Source of the DNA: Spirochaetaceae bacterium
Lineage (GTDB): Bacteria; Spirochaetota; Spirochaetia; Spirochaetales_E; Spirochaetaceae_B
Direction of reading: 5' to 3'
Assembly: GCA_003249275.1 (NCBI GenBank)
Contig: QKJO01000193.1
Location: 1-14,519 of the forward strand
Length of the DNA: 14,519 nt
Below the pieces are notes generated by a model. That model ran no database searches and was not told where the DNA came from. It saw only the letters and a list, made by a program, of their open reading frames with translations. Of this stretch, positions 6,696 to 13,993 are shown one piece after another; the first letter of the stretch is position 1, and every line of letters begins with the position of its first letter. Position numbers and translations under genes: made by a program.

Positions 6696-7991
6696 ATGCG
6701 CAGAAACATTGTCTGGGAAGGGGCTGATCAGCTCCATTATGAAATCAGAGAAATTGTAGGAACGGCTCATAAACTGGAAGAGCTGGGAGTTCCGGTCATC
6801 TATGAAAACATTGGTGACCCCGTCGTCAAGGGCGAAGAGATCGCTCCCTGGATCAGAGATATCGTCACCGGGCTGGCTTCCGAGAGCAGAAGCTATGCCT
6901 ATACGGCGACGGAAGGGGATCTGCATACAAGGACTTTTCTGGCCGACATCGTCAACGGCCGGGGAGGCTGCCGGATCACCAGCAACGACATCATCTTTTT
7001 CAACGGTCTGGGAGATGCCGTGGCCACTGTTTTTGCCTTTCTGAAAAGAGAAGCCCGGGTCATCGGTCCTTCACCGGCCTATTCCACCCTGTCCTCCGCC
7101 GAAGCGGCCCACTCCGGATACAGCCATACAACTTACAAGCTTGATCCGGAAAACAACTGGATGCCCGATCTGGATGACCTTGAAAAGAAGGTCCGCTACA
7201 ATGACTCGATCGCCGGAATTCTCCTGATCAACCCCGACAACCCCACAGGGGCCGTCTATCCGCCGGAAATCCTGAAACAGATCGTGGACATCGCCCGGCG
7301 CTATGACCTGTTCGTCATCTGTGATGAAACCTATGCCCATATAGTCTACAACGGAGGAGAGACCTGCCACCTCAGTGAAGTGATCGGTGATGTTCCCGGA
7401 ATCGCCATGAGGAGCATCAGCAAGGAGTATCCCTGGCCCGGCGCCCGCTGCGGCTGGCTGGAGGTGTTCAACCGTCACCGGGATTCCAATTTCGACATGT
7501 TCATACAGACCCTCATCAATGCCAAACGGCTGGAAGTCTGTTCCACGACCCTTCCCCAGCTCTCCATACCTCTTGTCTACGGCGATTCCAGATACAGAAG
7601 CCATCTGGACCGCAGGGCCGGAATCTTTGCCGCCCGTGCCGTGGAAGCCGTGGATATCCTGAATAAAACTCCCGGAATCAGGGTGAACCTGCCCAAGGGT
7701 GCCTTCTATCTTACAGTTCTGATTGATCCGGAAGCCATGAAGGGTTGGACTCCCCTGAAGATGCCTTCCAAAGTGGAGGAGTTCTTGAAAGAACCCATGA
7801 GCAAGGCCGCTCCCGACAAGAAACTTGTCTACAATCTTCTGGGAGGAGCGGGGATCTGCACGGTGCCTCTCAGCGGTTTCTGTACCGAACTTCCGGGATT
7901 CAGGGTCACTCTTCTTGAAAATGACGACACCAAACGGATCGGTATCTGGAACACTCTTTCCGAATCACTTGCATTCATGCTTAAGGGATGA
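6696..7991 (+). CDS. Class I/II PLP-dependent aminotransferase, probably alanine-forming
   Basis: A 431-residue cytoplasmic fold-type I transaminase. Visible family features are the YAYTATEGD substrate-entry region (68-75), GLGDAV (104-109), NPDNPTG with Asn182 binding the PLP ring, CDETYAHIVY with Asp210 pairing to the pyridine nitrogen, SISKEYPWPG with the Schiff-base Lys243, and Arg403 in GFRVTLLEND for the substrate carboxylate. The ATG at 6696 is preceded by AGGAG with 6-nt spacing. The upstream in-frame ATG at 6669 has no such site and is rejected. Sequence alone does not fix the amino acid. The PGARCGW stretch after the lysine resembles the PGSRCG of the valine-pyruvate transaminase AvtA, from memory. 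The alanine-codon attenuator in front of the gene points to alanine synthesis. Confidence is high for the family and moderate for the substrate. Confidence 0.9.
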   Translation: MRRNIVWEGADQLHYEIREIVGTAHKLEELGVPVIYENIGDPVVKGEEIAPWIRDIVTGLASESRSYAYTATEGDLHTRTFLADIVNGRGGCRITSNDIIFFNGLGDAVATVFAFLKREARVIGPSPAYSTLSSAEAAHSGYSHTTYKLDPENNWMPDLDDLEKKVRYNDSIAGILLINPDNPTGAVYPPEILKQIVDIARRYDLFVICDETYAHIVYNGGETCHLSEVIGDVPGIAMRSISKEYPWPGARCGWLEVFNRHRDSNFDMFIQTLINAKRLEVCSTTLPQLSIPLVYGDSRYRSHLDRRAGIFAARAVEAVDILNKTPGIRVNLPKGAFYLTVLIDPEAMKGWTPLKMPSKVEEFLKEPMSKAAPDKKLVYNLLGGAGICTVPLSGFCTELPGFRVTLLENDDTKRIGIWNTLSESLAFMLKG

Positions 7992-7999
7992 ATTTCACA

Positions 8000-8030
8000 C
8001 CGGCAGTCCGACAAGGCTGCCGGATTTACT
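8000..8030 (+). terminator. Probable terminator after the aminotransferase gene
   Basis: CCGGCAG (8000-8006) and CTGCCGG (8017-8023) form a perfect 7-bp GC-rich stem, extendable by two inner pairs, 8 nt after the stop codon. The following ATTTACTT is a poor U tract, so termination may be partial. Confidence 0.5.
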
Positions 8031-8055
8031 TGCTCTGCCGGGAGAGTCGTATTAT
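8026..8055 (+). promoter_or_regulatory. Possible promoter of the GGDEF gene
   Basis: TATTAT (8050-8055) is a good -10 box. The best -35 at a fitting distance is TTACTT (8026-8031, 18-nt spacer), which is weak. Transcription would start near 8062, about 27 nt before the start codon. Confidence 0.3.
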
Positions 8056-8088
8056 CATTCCTATATATAAAAAAATGAGGATTCCAAG

Positions 8089-10293
8089 TTGATCATCGGC
8101 TTTCTTATACCGAGCATTTCCTACCCCCTCGGAAAGTCATTATTTGACGGTGTTGTCGCCGCTGTGGAGGACGGGAAAGACCGGGCTCTCTGTTTTCTCG
8201 GCAATCCGGAAAAAACTCACAATCTTTTCCACTGGTATGATATGACTCTCAGTCCCGAAATCTCCGGTTTGATCATCTATGGAGGCGGGTTGGGGCAGTT
8301 TGAAAACGAGGAAGAACTGTCTTTCTTTCTTGAACGGTTTAAAAGCAAGCCCATGCTGAATATCGGCTATCCCCTCAAAGGGTTCAATAATCTCTGTGTT
8401 GATAACTACAGGGGGATGAAGGATCTCGTGTTACACATGATAGAGGTCCATAACCATCACGACATTGCCCTTGTGAGAGGTCCGGAAGGGCATCCGGAAG
8501 CACATCAGCGTTTGCAGGGGTACAGGGATGCTCTGGAATCCCGGAATATAAGTTTTAACCCTGATTACGTCATTCCCGGTGATTTTACGATTTTTTCAGG
8601 AAGAGAAGCCGCAAAGACAATCTACAGACTGTGGCAGGATAAAAAAATCACCGCTGTTGCCTTCAGCAGCGATTCCATGGCACTTGCAGGAATGCAGGAA
8701 CTTGGGAAGATGGGAGTCTCATTTCCCGATGATCTGGCCGTCGTGAGTTTTGATAACGCCGATGAAGCCGTTTCCCAGATGCCGGGATTGACGACAGCCG
8801 ATCAGCGAGCCTACAAACAGGGCCGCAAGGCAGTCAAAACAATCAGAAGGATGATCGAGAAGGGGGATGAACCTGAGAATATCCTTTTCCCGGCTAAACT
8901 GATCATCCGGGAGTCCTGCGGATGTATGCCGGACATGATCAAAAAGGTCTCAATCCCTGCGGATCTCCCTTTGAAGGAGATGATTCCCCTTCCTCCGAAA
9001 TTCCTCAATGACATTGAGGACAGTGACCTGGAGAAGATGATAGCCCGACTGAAATCCGACATAAACAGGGAGACCGAATCCGATTTTCTGGAGTTTCTTA
9101 TCTCCTTCAAACCCTTGAGCGATTACCTCAATAATGCAGGGTCACAGAGTAAGGTATTAAGGCAATTTCAGGATTATATTTCCCTGCATCGGTCCTATTC
9201 ACTTGATAAATTTTCAAGTGAACAGCAAAAGGGAATGGAAAAAGTCTGGCATCAAATGCGTGTGTTCATCTCCATGCAGCTTGAATATGCGCTGACAAGT
9301 AAAAAAGTCCGGGGTGACTATCTGATGCGTTCATTGAATAACATCTCCAATCAGTTTATCTCATCACCCGATATGAAAACGATCAGAGAACTTCTGGATG
9401 ATCATCTCGATCAATTTAAAGTAGACCTCTGTGGAGTTTCCCTTTTTGAAGACAGAGACCTGAGAACCGCCTGTTCTCTTGAATATCTGTATTCGAAGGA
9501 GAACCTGGCGGTTGATCTCCCCCTGAATTACAGCAGTTCCAGGATCATTCCCGAAGAGCTGTCGGCTTCCTGGAGCAGGGGGTCGCTCATAATTTCACCT
9601 CTCATTTCCCAGAACCAGTACTGGGGAAACATGTTTTTCATTATCAGGGATAAAATTACGGTCAATGACGGAGTTTTCATTGAATCGCTCACATCGCAGA
9701 TCGCATCGGCACTTCAGCAGATTCAGCTGGTGGAAGAGAGAAACAGAGCCATAAAACAGCTTGAAGACGCCTACCTCGGTCTGGAAATTATGAACAGAAA
9801 ACTGGAGGATCTTTCTTTCAGGGATGATCTGACGGGATTGCTCAACCGGCGCGGATTCATGGCCCTGTCCAGCCGGCTCATCCAGGAGTGCCGTGAAAAA
9901 GGAAGTGATTTTCTTCTGCTGTTCGCCGACCTGGACGGATTAAAGACTATCAATGATACATACGGCCATGAGGAAGGTGATTTTGCCATTTTTTCAATCG
10001 GAGAGATTATAAAATCCTCATGTCGGGATGGTGATATTATTGCCCGGCTGGGGGGAGACGAGTTTGTGGCCCTGATTCCGAATATCCCGGAGAATTATGA
10101 TGTTATTCTTGAAAAGAGGCTGCAGAAAGCCAGAACTCATTTGATCAGAAAGTACAGGAAGCCCTATAAGATCTCCTGCAGTTTCGGTTTTGTTCTGGGT
10201 TCGGAATTCCCCGATAAGAGTCTCAGCTTTCTTATGGTAACGGCGGATACCCGTCTGTATTCACAAAAAGCAAATAAAAAGAAACTGATGTAG
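8089..10293 (+). CDS. Diguanylate cyclase with LacI-type ligand-binding and GAF-like domains
   Basis: A 734-residue protein with no signal peptide or membrane segment, so it is probably cytoplasmic. Residues 1 to about 275 are a periplasmic-binding-protein fold of the LacI/XylR effector type (opening IGFLIPSISYPLG; VVSFDNADEAVSQMPGLTTA near 221-240; ending IIRESCGC, 272-279). There is no helix-turn-helix before it. A helical linker follows, then a GAF-like region (about 415-555) and a probable coiled coil (about 546-578). The C-terminal domain is GGDEF: DDLTGLLNRRGF (579-590), DLDGLKTINDTYGHEEGD with metal-binding Asp, and an intact GGDEF at 655-659. RDGD (646-649) is a proper RxxD inhibitory site. 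It should make cyclic di-GMP from GTP under control of a bound small molecule, perhaps a sugar. The start is TTG with AGGA 7 nt upstream; the ATG at 8075 is out of frame. Confidence 0.88.
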   Translation: MIIGFLIPSISYPLGKSLFDGVVAAVEDGKDRALCFLGNPEKTHNLFHWYDMTLSPEISGLIIYGGGLGQFENEEELSFFLERFKSKPMLNIGYPLKGFNNLCVDNYRGMKDLVLHMIEVHNHHDIALVRGPEGHPEAHQRLQGYRDALESRNISFNPDYVIPGDFTIFSGREAAKTIYRLWQDKKITAVAFSSDSMALAGMQELGKMGVSFPDDLAVVSFDNADEAVSQMPGLTTADQRAYKQGRKAVKTIRRMIEKGDEPENILFPAKLIIRESCGCMPDMIKKVSIPADLPLKEMIPLPPKFLNDIEDSDLEKMIARLKSDINRETESDFLEFLISFKPLSDYLNNAGSQSKVLRQFQDYISLHRSYSLDKFSSEQQKGMEKVWHQMRVFISMQLEYALTSKKVRGDYLMRSLNNISNQFISSPDMKTIRELLDDHLDQFKVDLCGVSLFEDRDLRTACSLEYLYSKENLAVDLPLNYSSSRIIPEELSASWSRGSLIISPLISQNQYWGNMFFIIRDKITVNDGVFIESLTSQIASALQQIQLVEERNRAIKQLEDAYLGLEIMNRKLEDLSFRDDLTGLLNRRGFMALSSRLIQECREKGSDFLLLFADLDGLKTINDTYGHEEGDFAIFSIGEIIKSSCRDGDIIARLGGDEFVALIPNIPENYDVILEKRLQKARTHLIRKYRKPYKISCSFGFVLGSEFPDKSLSFLMVTADTRLYSQKANKKKLM

Positions 10294-10345
10294 TCTCCGG
10301 CGGAAGGTTGGAGCCGATCCCTTTTCTCAAAGGACTTTCTTCTCC

Positions 10346-10351
10346 TATAAT
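10346..10351 (+). promoter_or_regulatory. Consensus -10 box just before the phosphatase gene
   Basis: A perfect TATAAT ends only 5 nt before the ATG at 10357, which would put the transcription start at or next to the start codon. No strong -35 is seen; TTCTCA (10324-10329, 16-nt spacer) is the nearest. The gene also lacks a close Shine-Dalgarno sequence, which agrees with a leaderless mRNA. Confidence 0.4.
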
Positions 10352-10356
10352 AAGCC

Positions 10357-10824
10357 ATGACTGTAAAAAAAGTAATGTTTGTCTGTCTAGGCAATATCTG
10401 CCGGTCTCCACTGGCCCATGCGGTTTTTGAAAAAAGAGCCTTCGAAGCCGGACTGGATATTAAAGTGGAATCCTGTGGAACCGGTGCCTGGCATGTGGGA
10501 GAACCGGCGGATTCCCGGATGCGCCGCACTGCGGAAAGTCACGGTGTGACCATCAATCATCTGGCCAGGAAATTTCAGCCCTCCGATCTGAAGGAGTATG
10601 ATCTGATCATACCCATGGACAAAGCCAACCGGAAAGAGCTGCAGAGGGTCGCGGATGCGGAACAATTGAAAAAAATAAGACTCATGCGGGAGTGGGATCC
10701 GAAAGGAGGGGCGGAAGTTCCCGATCCCTGGTACGGCGGGCCAGAAGGTTTTGAAACGGTATTTGAAATAGTCGACAGGAGCTGTGCAGCTCTGGTTGAT
10801 GAACTGTTGTCGGAATCAGTATAA
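10357..10824 (+). CDS. Low-molecular-weight protein tyrosine phosphatase family protein
   Basis: A 155-residue cytoplasmic phosphatase, the normal size for the family. The P-loop CLGNICRS holds nucleophile Cys10 and Arg16. The general-acid loop is DPWYGG with Asp123 and Tyr126. Classical substrates are phosphotyrosine proteins. Members of this family also act on ribulosamine-5-phosphate and erythrulosamine-4-phosphate adducts on proteins. That role is favoured here, because the next gene, 1 nt downstream, is a ketosamine kinase relative. The ATG at 10357 has no nearby ribosome site; Met7 is the next candidate but would remove the first strand of the fold. An arsenate-reductase role is less likely given the complete DPWY phosphatase signature. 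Confidence 0.9.
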   Translation: MTVKKVMFVCLGNICRSPLAHAVFEKRAFEAGLDIKVESCGTGAWHVGEPADSRMRRTAESHGVTINHLARKFQPSDLKEYDLIIPMDKANRKELQRVADAEQLKKIRLMREWDPKGGAEVPDPWYGGPEGFETVFEIVDRSCAALVDELLSESV

Positions 10825-10825
10825 G

Positions 10826-11728
10826 ATGAACAGCTTTCCCTGGTACAGTTCCCTCCCGGAGGCCCTTTCTTCGATCACAAATGAGGAAAACCCTTCTGTT
10901 CAGAAAGAATCTTCCCTCGGTGGAGGCTGCATCAGTACGGCAAACGTTCTGACTCTGGAGAGCGGTAAACGCATCTTCATGAAGTCCAACGGGCGGGAAT
11001 TCGAAAAGATGTTCCGTACCGAAGCCGCCGGACTGGTCCGGCTGTCGGAAGTTTCTGAGGGGCCGGCGGTTCCCCGGGTGTACTGCGGAGGTACGGAGGG
11101 GGGCAGATCCTTTCTGCTGATGGAGTATATCCAGCCCGGCAGAAAGTCTCTCCGTTACTCGGAAGGGCTGGGCCGCTCCCTTGCAAATCTTCACAAATTC
11201 GGCCGGGATGAAAACTGCGGGTTCAGCACAGACAACTTCATAGGCGCCACACCCCAGGAGAACACACCTCATCCGGATTGGATCGGGTTTTTCAGAACGA
11301 GAAGACTGGAATACCAGCTGCGTCTTGCCCGGAACAGAGGACTGGCCGACTCACGCATGACCTCGGAAGTGGGCAGGGTTCTGGATCGTCTGGACCGCTA
11401 CCTCATCCCCTGCGACGACGGAAAAGCCAGTCTGCTGCACGGTGATCTCTGGGGAGGGAATGTAATCTGCGGCACTGACGGTGAGGCCGTGATAATTGAT
11501 CCGGCCGTCTATTACGGTCACAGAGAAGCCGATCTGGCCATGACAGAGCTTTTCGGCGGCTTCGATTCCGCTTTCTACAGGTCTTACAATGAGACCTGGC
11601 CCCTCCGGGAGGGCTATTCAGTACGGAAAGATCTGTATAACCTCTACCATATGCTGAATCACCTCAACATCTTCGGCAGCTCCTATGCGGGTTCTGTTCT
11701 GTCCATAGCACGCAAATACTCTACGTAA
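10826..11728 (+). CDS. Fructosamine/ketosamine-3-kinase family protein
   Basis: A 300-residue kinase-fold protein. In this family it phosphorylates O3 of ketosamine (Amadori) adducts on protein amines, which makes the adduct fall off and repairs glycation. Visible features are the nucleotide loop LGGGCIST (31-38) with Cys35, a position known to form redox disulfides in the family; LLMEYI (97-102); LHGDLWGGNVI (204-214) with the catalytic Asp and the Asn ligand; IIDPAVYYGHREADLAM (223-239) with metal-binding Asp225; and ELFGGF. The frame is open from 10784, but the ATG at 10826 follows the phosphatase stop by 1 nt and gives the usual family length (E. coli YniA about 286). Translation is probably coupled to the phosphatase. 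Bacterial relatives prefer ribulosamines and erythrulosamines over fructosamines; the substrate here is inferred. Confidence 0.9.
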   Translation: MNSFPWYSSLPEALSSITNEENPSVQKESSLGGGCISTANVLTLESGKRIFMKSNGREFEKMFRTEAAGLVRLSEVSEGPAVPRVYCGGTEGGRSFLLMEYIQPGRKSLRYSEGLGRSLANLHKFGRDENCGFSTDNFIGATPQENTPHPDWIGFFRTRRLEYQLRLARNRGLADSRMTSEVGRVLDRLDRYLIPCDDGKASLLHGDLWGGNVICGTDGEAVIIDPAVYYGHREADLAMTELFGGFDSAFYRSYNETWPLREGYSVRKDLYNLYHMLNHLNIFGSSYAGSVLSIARKYST

Positions 11729-11740
11729 AGAAGGTTCACA

Positions 11741-12487
11741 TTGATCGATATATTAACCCCGCGGGACTGGATTATTCTGGCTCTCTGCGCCATGACCATC
11801 GGAGGCAATAAAGCGGGACTCCGGGGCATCAACATTATCATTATTCCCATTTTTGCCGCCTATTTCGGAGGCAGAACATCTTCATCAACCGTACTGCCCA
11901 TGCTGGTCCTGGGAGATGTCTTTTCCGTTATTATCTACAGAAAATATATCAAATGGATCTATCTGCGTCAGATGCTTCCGTCCGCACTGGTGGGTCTCGC
12001 CGCCGGAATGGTTGTGGGCAAGGTCGTGGACGACAGGAGCTTTCTGATCGTGATGAGCATCTTCATTTTCATATGCCTTATCCTGATGGTCTACAAGGAG
12101 ATTTCGACCAGAGCTCTGGTTCTGCCCGATCATCCCGTCTCTCATGGTGCCGCAGGGTTTCTGGGCGGGTTCTCCACAATGATGGGGAACGCCGCGGGAC
12201 CGATCATGTCCCTTTATCTTCTCTCACTAAATCTGCCCAAGCTGGTCTTCATAGGTACGGGTGCGGTTTTTTTCTTCATCGTCAATGCCCTCAAAGTGCC
12301 GGTGCATCTCTTTGTCTGGCAGTCCATGACCAGGGAGACGCTGACACTGTCACTGATGCTGTCTCCCTTTGTTCTTCTCGGACTGTATCTGGGATTGAAA
12401 CTTATAAAAGTCATACCCGAAAGACCCTTCAGGATTTTTATAATTGCAGGGACTCTTGCGGGAACGGTCAAACTGTTTCTGGGATAA
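11741..12487 (+). CDS. TauE/SafE-type membrane transport protein
   Basis: A 248-residue polytopic membrane protein with about eight hydrophobic segments. It has the two-repeat layout of the sulfite exporter TauE/SafE family: glycine-rich IGGNKAGLRG near 20-29 in the first half, and GFLGGFSTMMGNAAGPIMSL (139-158) in the second. Family members are thought to export sulfite or organosulfonates, but most are uncharacterised and the substrate cannot be read here. The start is TTG at 11741 with AAGAAGG 6 nt upstream. The kinase gene ends 12 nt before, so the gene is probably cotranscribed with the phosphatase and kinase. Why an anion exporter belongs with deglycation genes is not evident. A strong hairpin follows the stop. 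Confidence 0.85.
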   Translation: MIDILTPRDWIILALCAMTIGGNKAGLRGINIIIIPIFAAYFGGRTSSSTVLPMLVLGDVFSVIIYRKYIKWIYLRQMLPSALVGLAAGMVVGKVVDDRSFLIVMSIFIFICLILMVYKEISTRALVLPDHPVSHGAAGFLGGFSTMMGNAAGPIMSLYLLSLNLPKLVFIGTGAVFFFIVNALKVPVHLFVWQSMTRETLTLSLMLSPFVLLGLYLGLKLIKVIPERPFRIFIIAGTLAGTVKLFLG

Positions 12488-12515
12488 AAAAAATCCCCTG
12501 AGTGCCAGGGGATTT
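12486..12515. terminator. Bidirectional hairpin terminator between converging operons
   Basis: AAATCCCCTG (12491-12500) and CAGGGGATTT (12506-12515) form a perfect 10-bp stem around AGTGC. On the minus strand the hairpin runs into a long U tract (from the A run at 12486-12493), so it should end the trkH transcript efficiently. On the plus strand it directly follows the TauE stop but has only a short U tract. Confidence 0.85.
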
Positions 12516-12531
12516 CAGCAACCGATTCAAA

Positions 12532-13989
12532 TCAGTTCTTTTTCCAGAAGTGGGGAATGAACAGCACCATGACCGTATAGATCTCCAGGCGCCCCATCAT
12601 CATAGCCAGACTCAACACCCATTTGATCCAGGGCTGGAAAAAGGCGTAGTTCATCGCCGGGCCGACCCTGTTGAATCCGGGACCGATGTTTCCCACCGTT
12701 GCCAGAGCCGTTGAAAAGGATGTCAGGATGTCATAACCGCCCGCCGACACAAGGACCGTGGTTGCCAGGAGGCTGAAGATATACAGAAAGACAAATCCTG
12801 TAATCACGGAAATAATATCCTTGCGGACCACCATTTTGTTCAGACGGATGTGAAACACACCCTTGGGGTAGATGAGTCTTCTCAGCTCTCTCAGAGAGAG
12901 TTTGAAGAGGGTCACGATTCTGACGACCTTGATGCCGCCGCCCGTCGATCCCGCACAGCCTCCGATGAACATCATGAGAAAGAGGACCGTTTTACTGAAG
13001 GCAGGCCACAGATCGAAATCTGTTGTGGCATATCCGGTCGTCGTGATGATGGAAGCCACCTGAAAGGACGCATACTGCAGGCCCTCGAAGAAGCCTGAAA
13101 AAACATGATTCCTCATCAGCGAAAAGGTGATGGCCAGCGAGGCCAGAACAAAGATTCCCAGATAAGCCCGCAGTTCCGAATCGATATACACATCTTTGAG
13201 GCGGCCTGTAATCAGTTTGAAGTAGAGAGCAAAGTTCATACCCGCCATGACCATGAAGATGGTGATCACCCAGTGGATAAAGGGTGAGCTGTAGAAACCG
13301 ACACTCGTGTTTTTAGGGCTGAAACCTCCGGTAGCCATGGTTCCGAAGGAGTGGGTCAGGGCATCAAAAAGGTTCATGCCGCCAATCATCAGCAGCAGGG
13401 TTTCGATGATAGTCAGGCCCAGATAGATGTACCAGAGGATCTTTGCCGTATGGGCGATCTTGGGAGTGATTTTGTCTACCGACGGTCCCGGTGCTTCCGC
13501 CTTGAGAAGCTGAAGTCCTCCGATGCCCAGCAGGGGGAAAATCGCAACAGTCAGAACGACGATGCCCATTCCTCCCAGCCAGTGGGTCAGGCTCCTCCAG
13601 AAGAGTATGGAATAGGGAAGTCCCTCGATTGCCGTCAGAATGGAGGCTCCGGTGGTAGTAAAACCGCTCATGGTCTCGAAATAGGCATCCGTATACCGGG
13701 GAATGGCTCCGGAAAGATAAAAGGGGAGGGCCCCGATGGCCGACGAACTGACCCAGGAGAGGCTGACAAGCATGAAACCGTCTCTCGGACTGAGTACCTG
13801 ATTCCGGTTGTTTCTGGTCAGGGCATAGATCAGACCGCCCAGGGGTATAAAAACAAGGATCGGTGTCAGAAAGGCTTTCAGACTGGCCGTTTCTCCATAC
13901 CAGAGGGCTATTCCCGCCGGAATGAGCATGAATATTGCGATGATAGCCAGAAGTATGACCAGAACATGAAGGATGAGTTTAATTTTCAT
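12532..13989 (-). CDS. trkH: Potassium uptake protein TrkH (membrane subunit)
   Basis: A 485-residue polytopic membrane protein, nearly the length of E. coli TrkH (483). The four selectivity-filter repeats of the TrkH/KtrB superfamily are visible, each with the central TxG/TVG glycine: MSGFTTTGAS (about 107-116), FGTMATGGFS, SIITTTGYATT and ALATVGNIGPGF. The conserved WLGGMGIVVL and GGCAGSTGGGIK loops are also present. It forms the potassium channel/transporter pore and is gated by the cytosolic TrkA ring encoded immediately upstream. The ATG at 13989 is separated from the trkA stop by 4 nt and lacks a good ribosome site, so translation is probably coupled. The gene ends 16 nt before a strong terminator. 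Confidence 0.95.
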   Translation of the reverse strand: MKIKLILHVLVILLAIIAIFMLIPAGIALWYGETASLKAFLTPILVFIPLGGLIYALTRNNRNQVLSPRDGFMLVSLSWVSSSAIGALPFYLSGAIPRYTDAYFETMSGFTTTGASILTAIEGLPYSILFWRSLTHWLGGMGIVVLTVAIFPLLGIGGLQLLKAEAPGPSVDKITPKIAHTAKILWYIYLGLTIIETLLLMIGGMNLFDALTHSFGTMATGGFSPKNTSVGFYSSPFIHWVITIFMVMAGMNFALYFKLITGRLKDVYIDSELRAYLGIFVLASLAITFSLMRNHVFSGFFEGLQYASFQVASIITTTGYATTDFDLWPAFSKTVLFLMMFIGGCAGSTGGGIKVVRIVTLFKLSLRELRRLIYPKGVFHIRLNKMVVRKDIISVITGFVFLYIFSLLATTVLVSAGGYDILTSFSTALATVGNIGPGFNRVGPAMNYAFFQPWIKWVLSLAMMMGRLEIYTVMVLFIPHFWKKN

Positions 13990-13993
13990 GGCA

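Noticed and set aside
11953..12501. Plus-strand frame overlapping the TauE/SafE gene out of phase
   Set aside because: The in-phase product is a coherent eight-segment membrane protein; the overlapping frame has no recognisable features.
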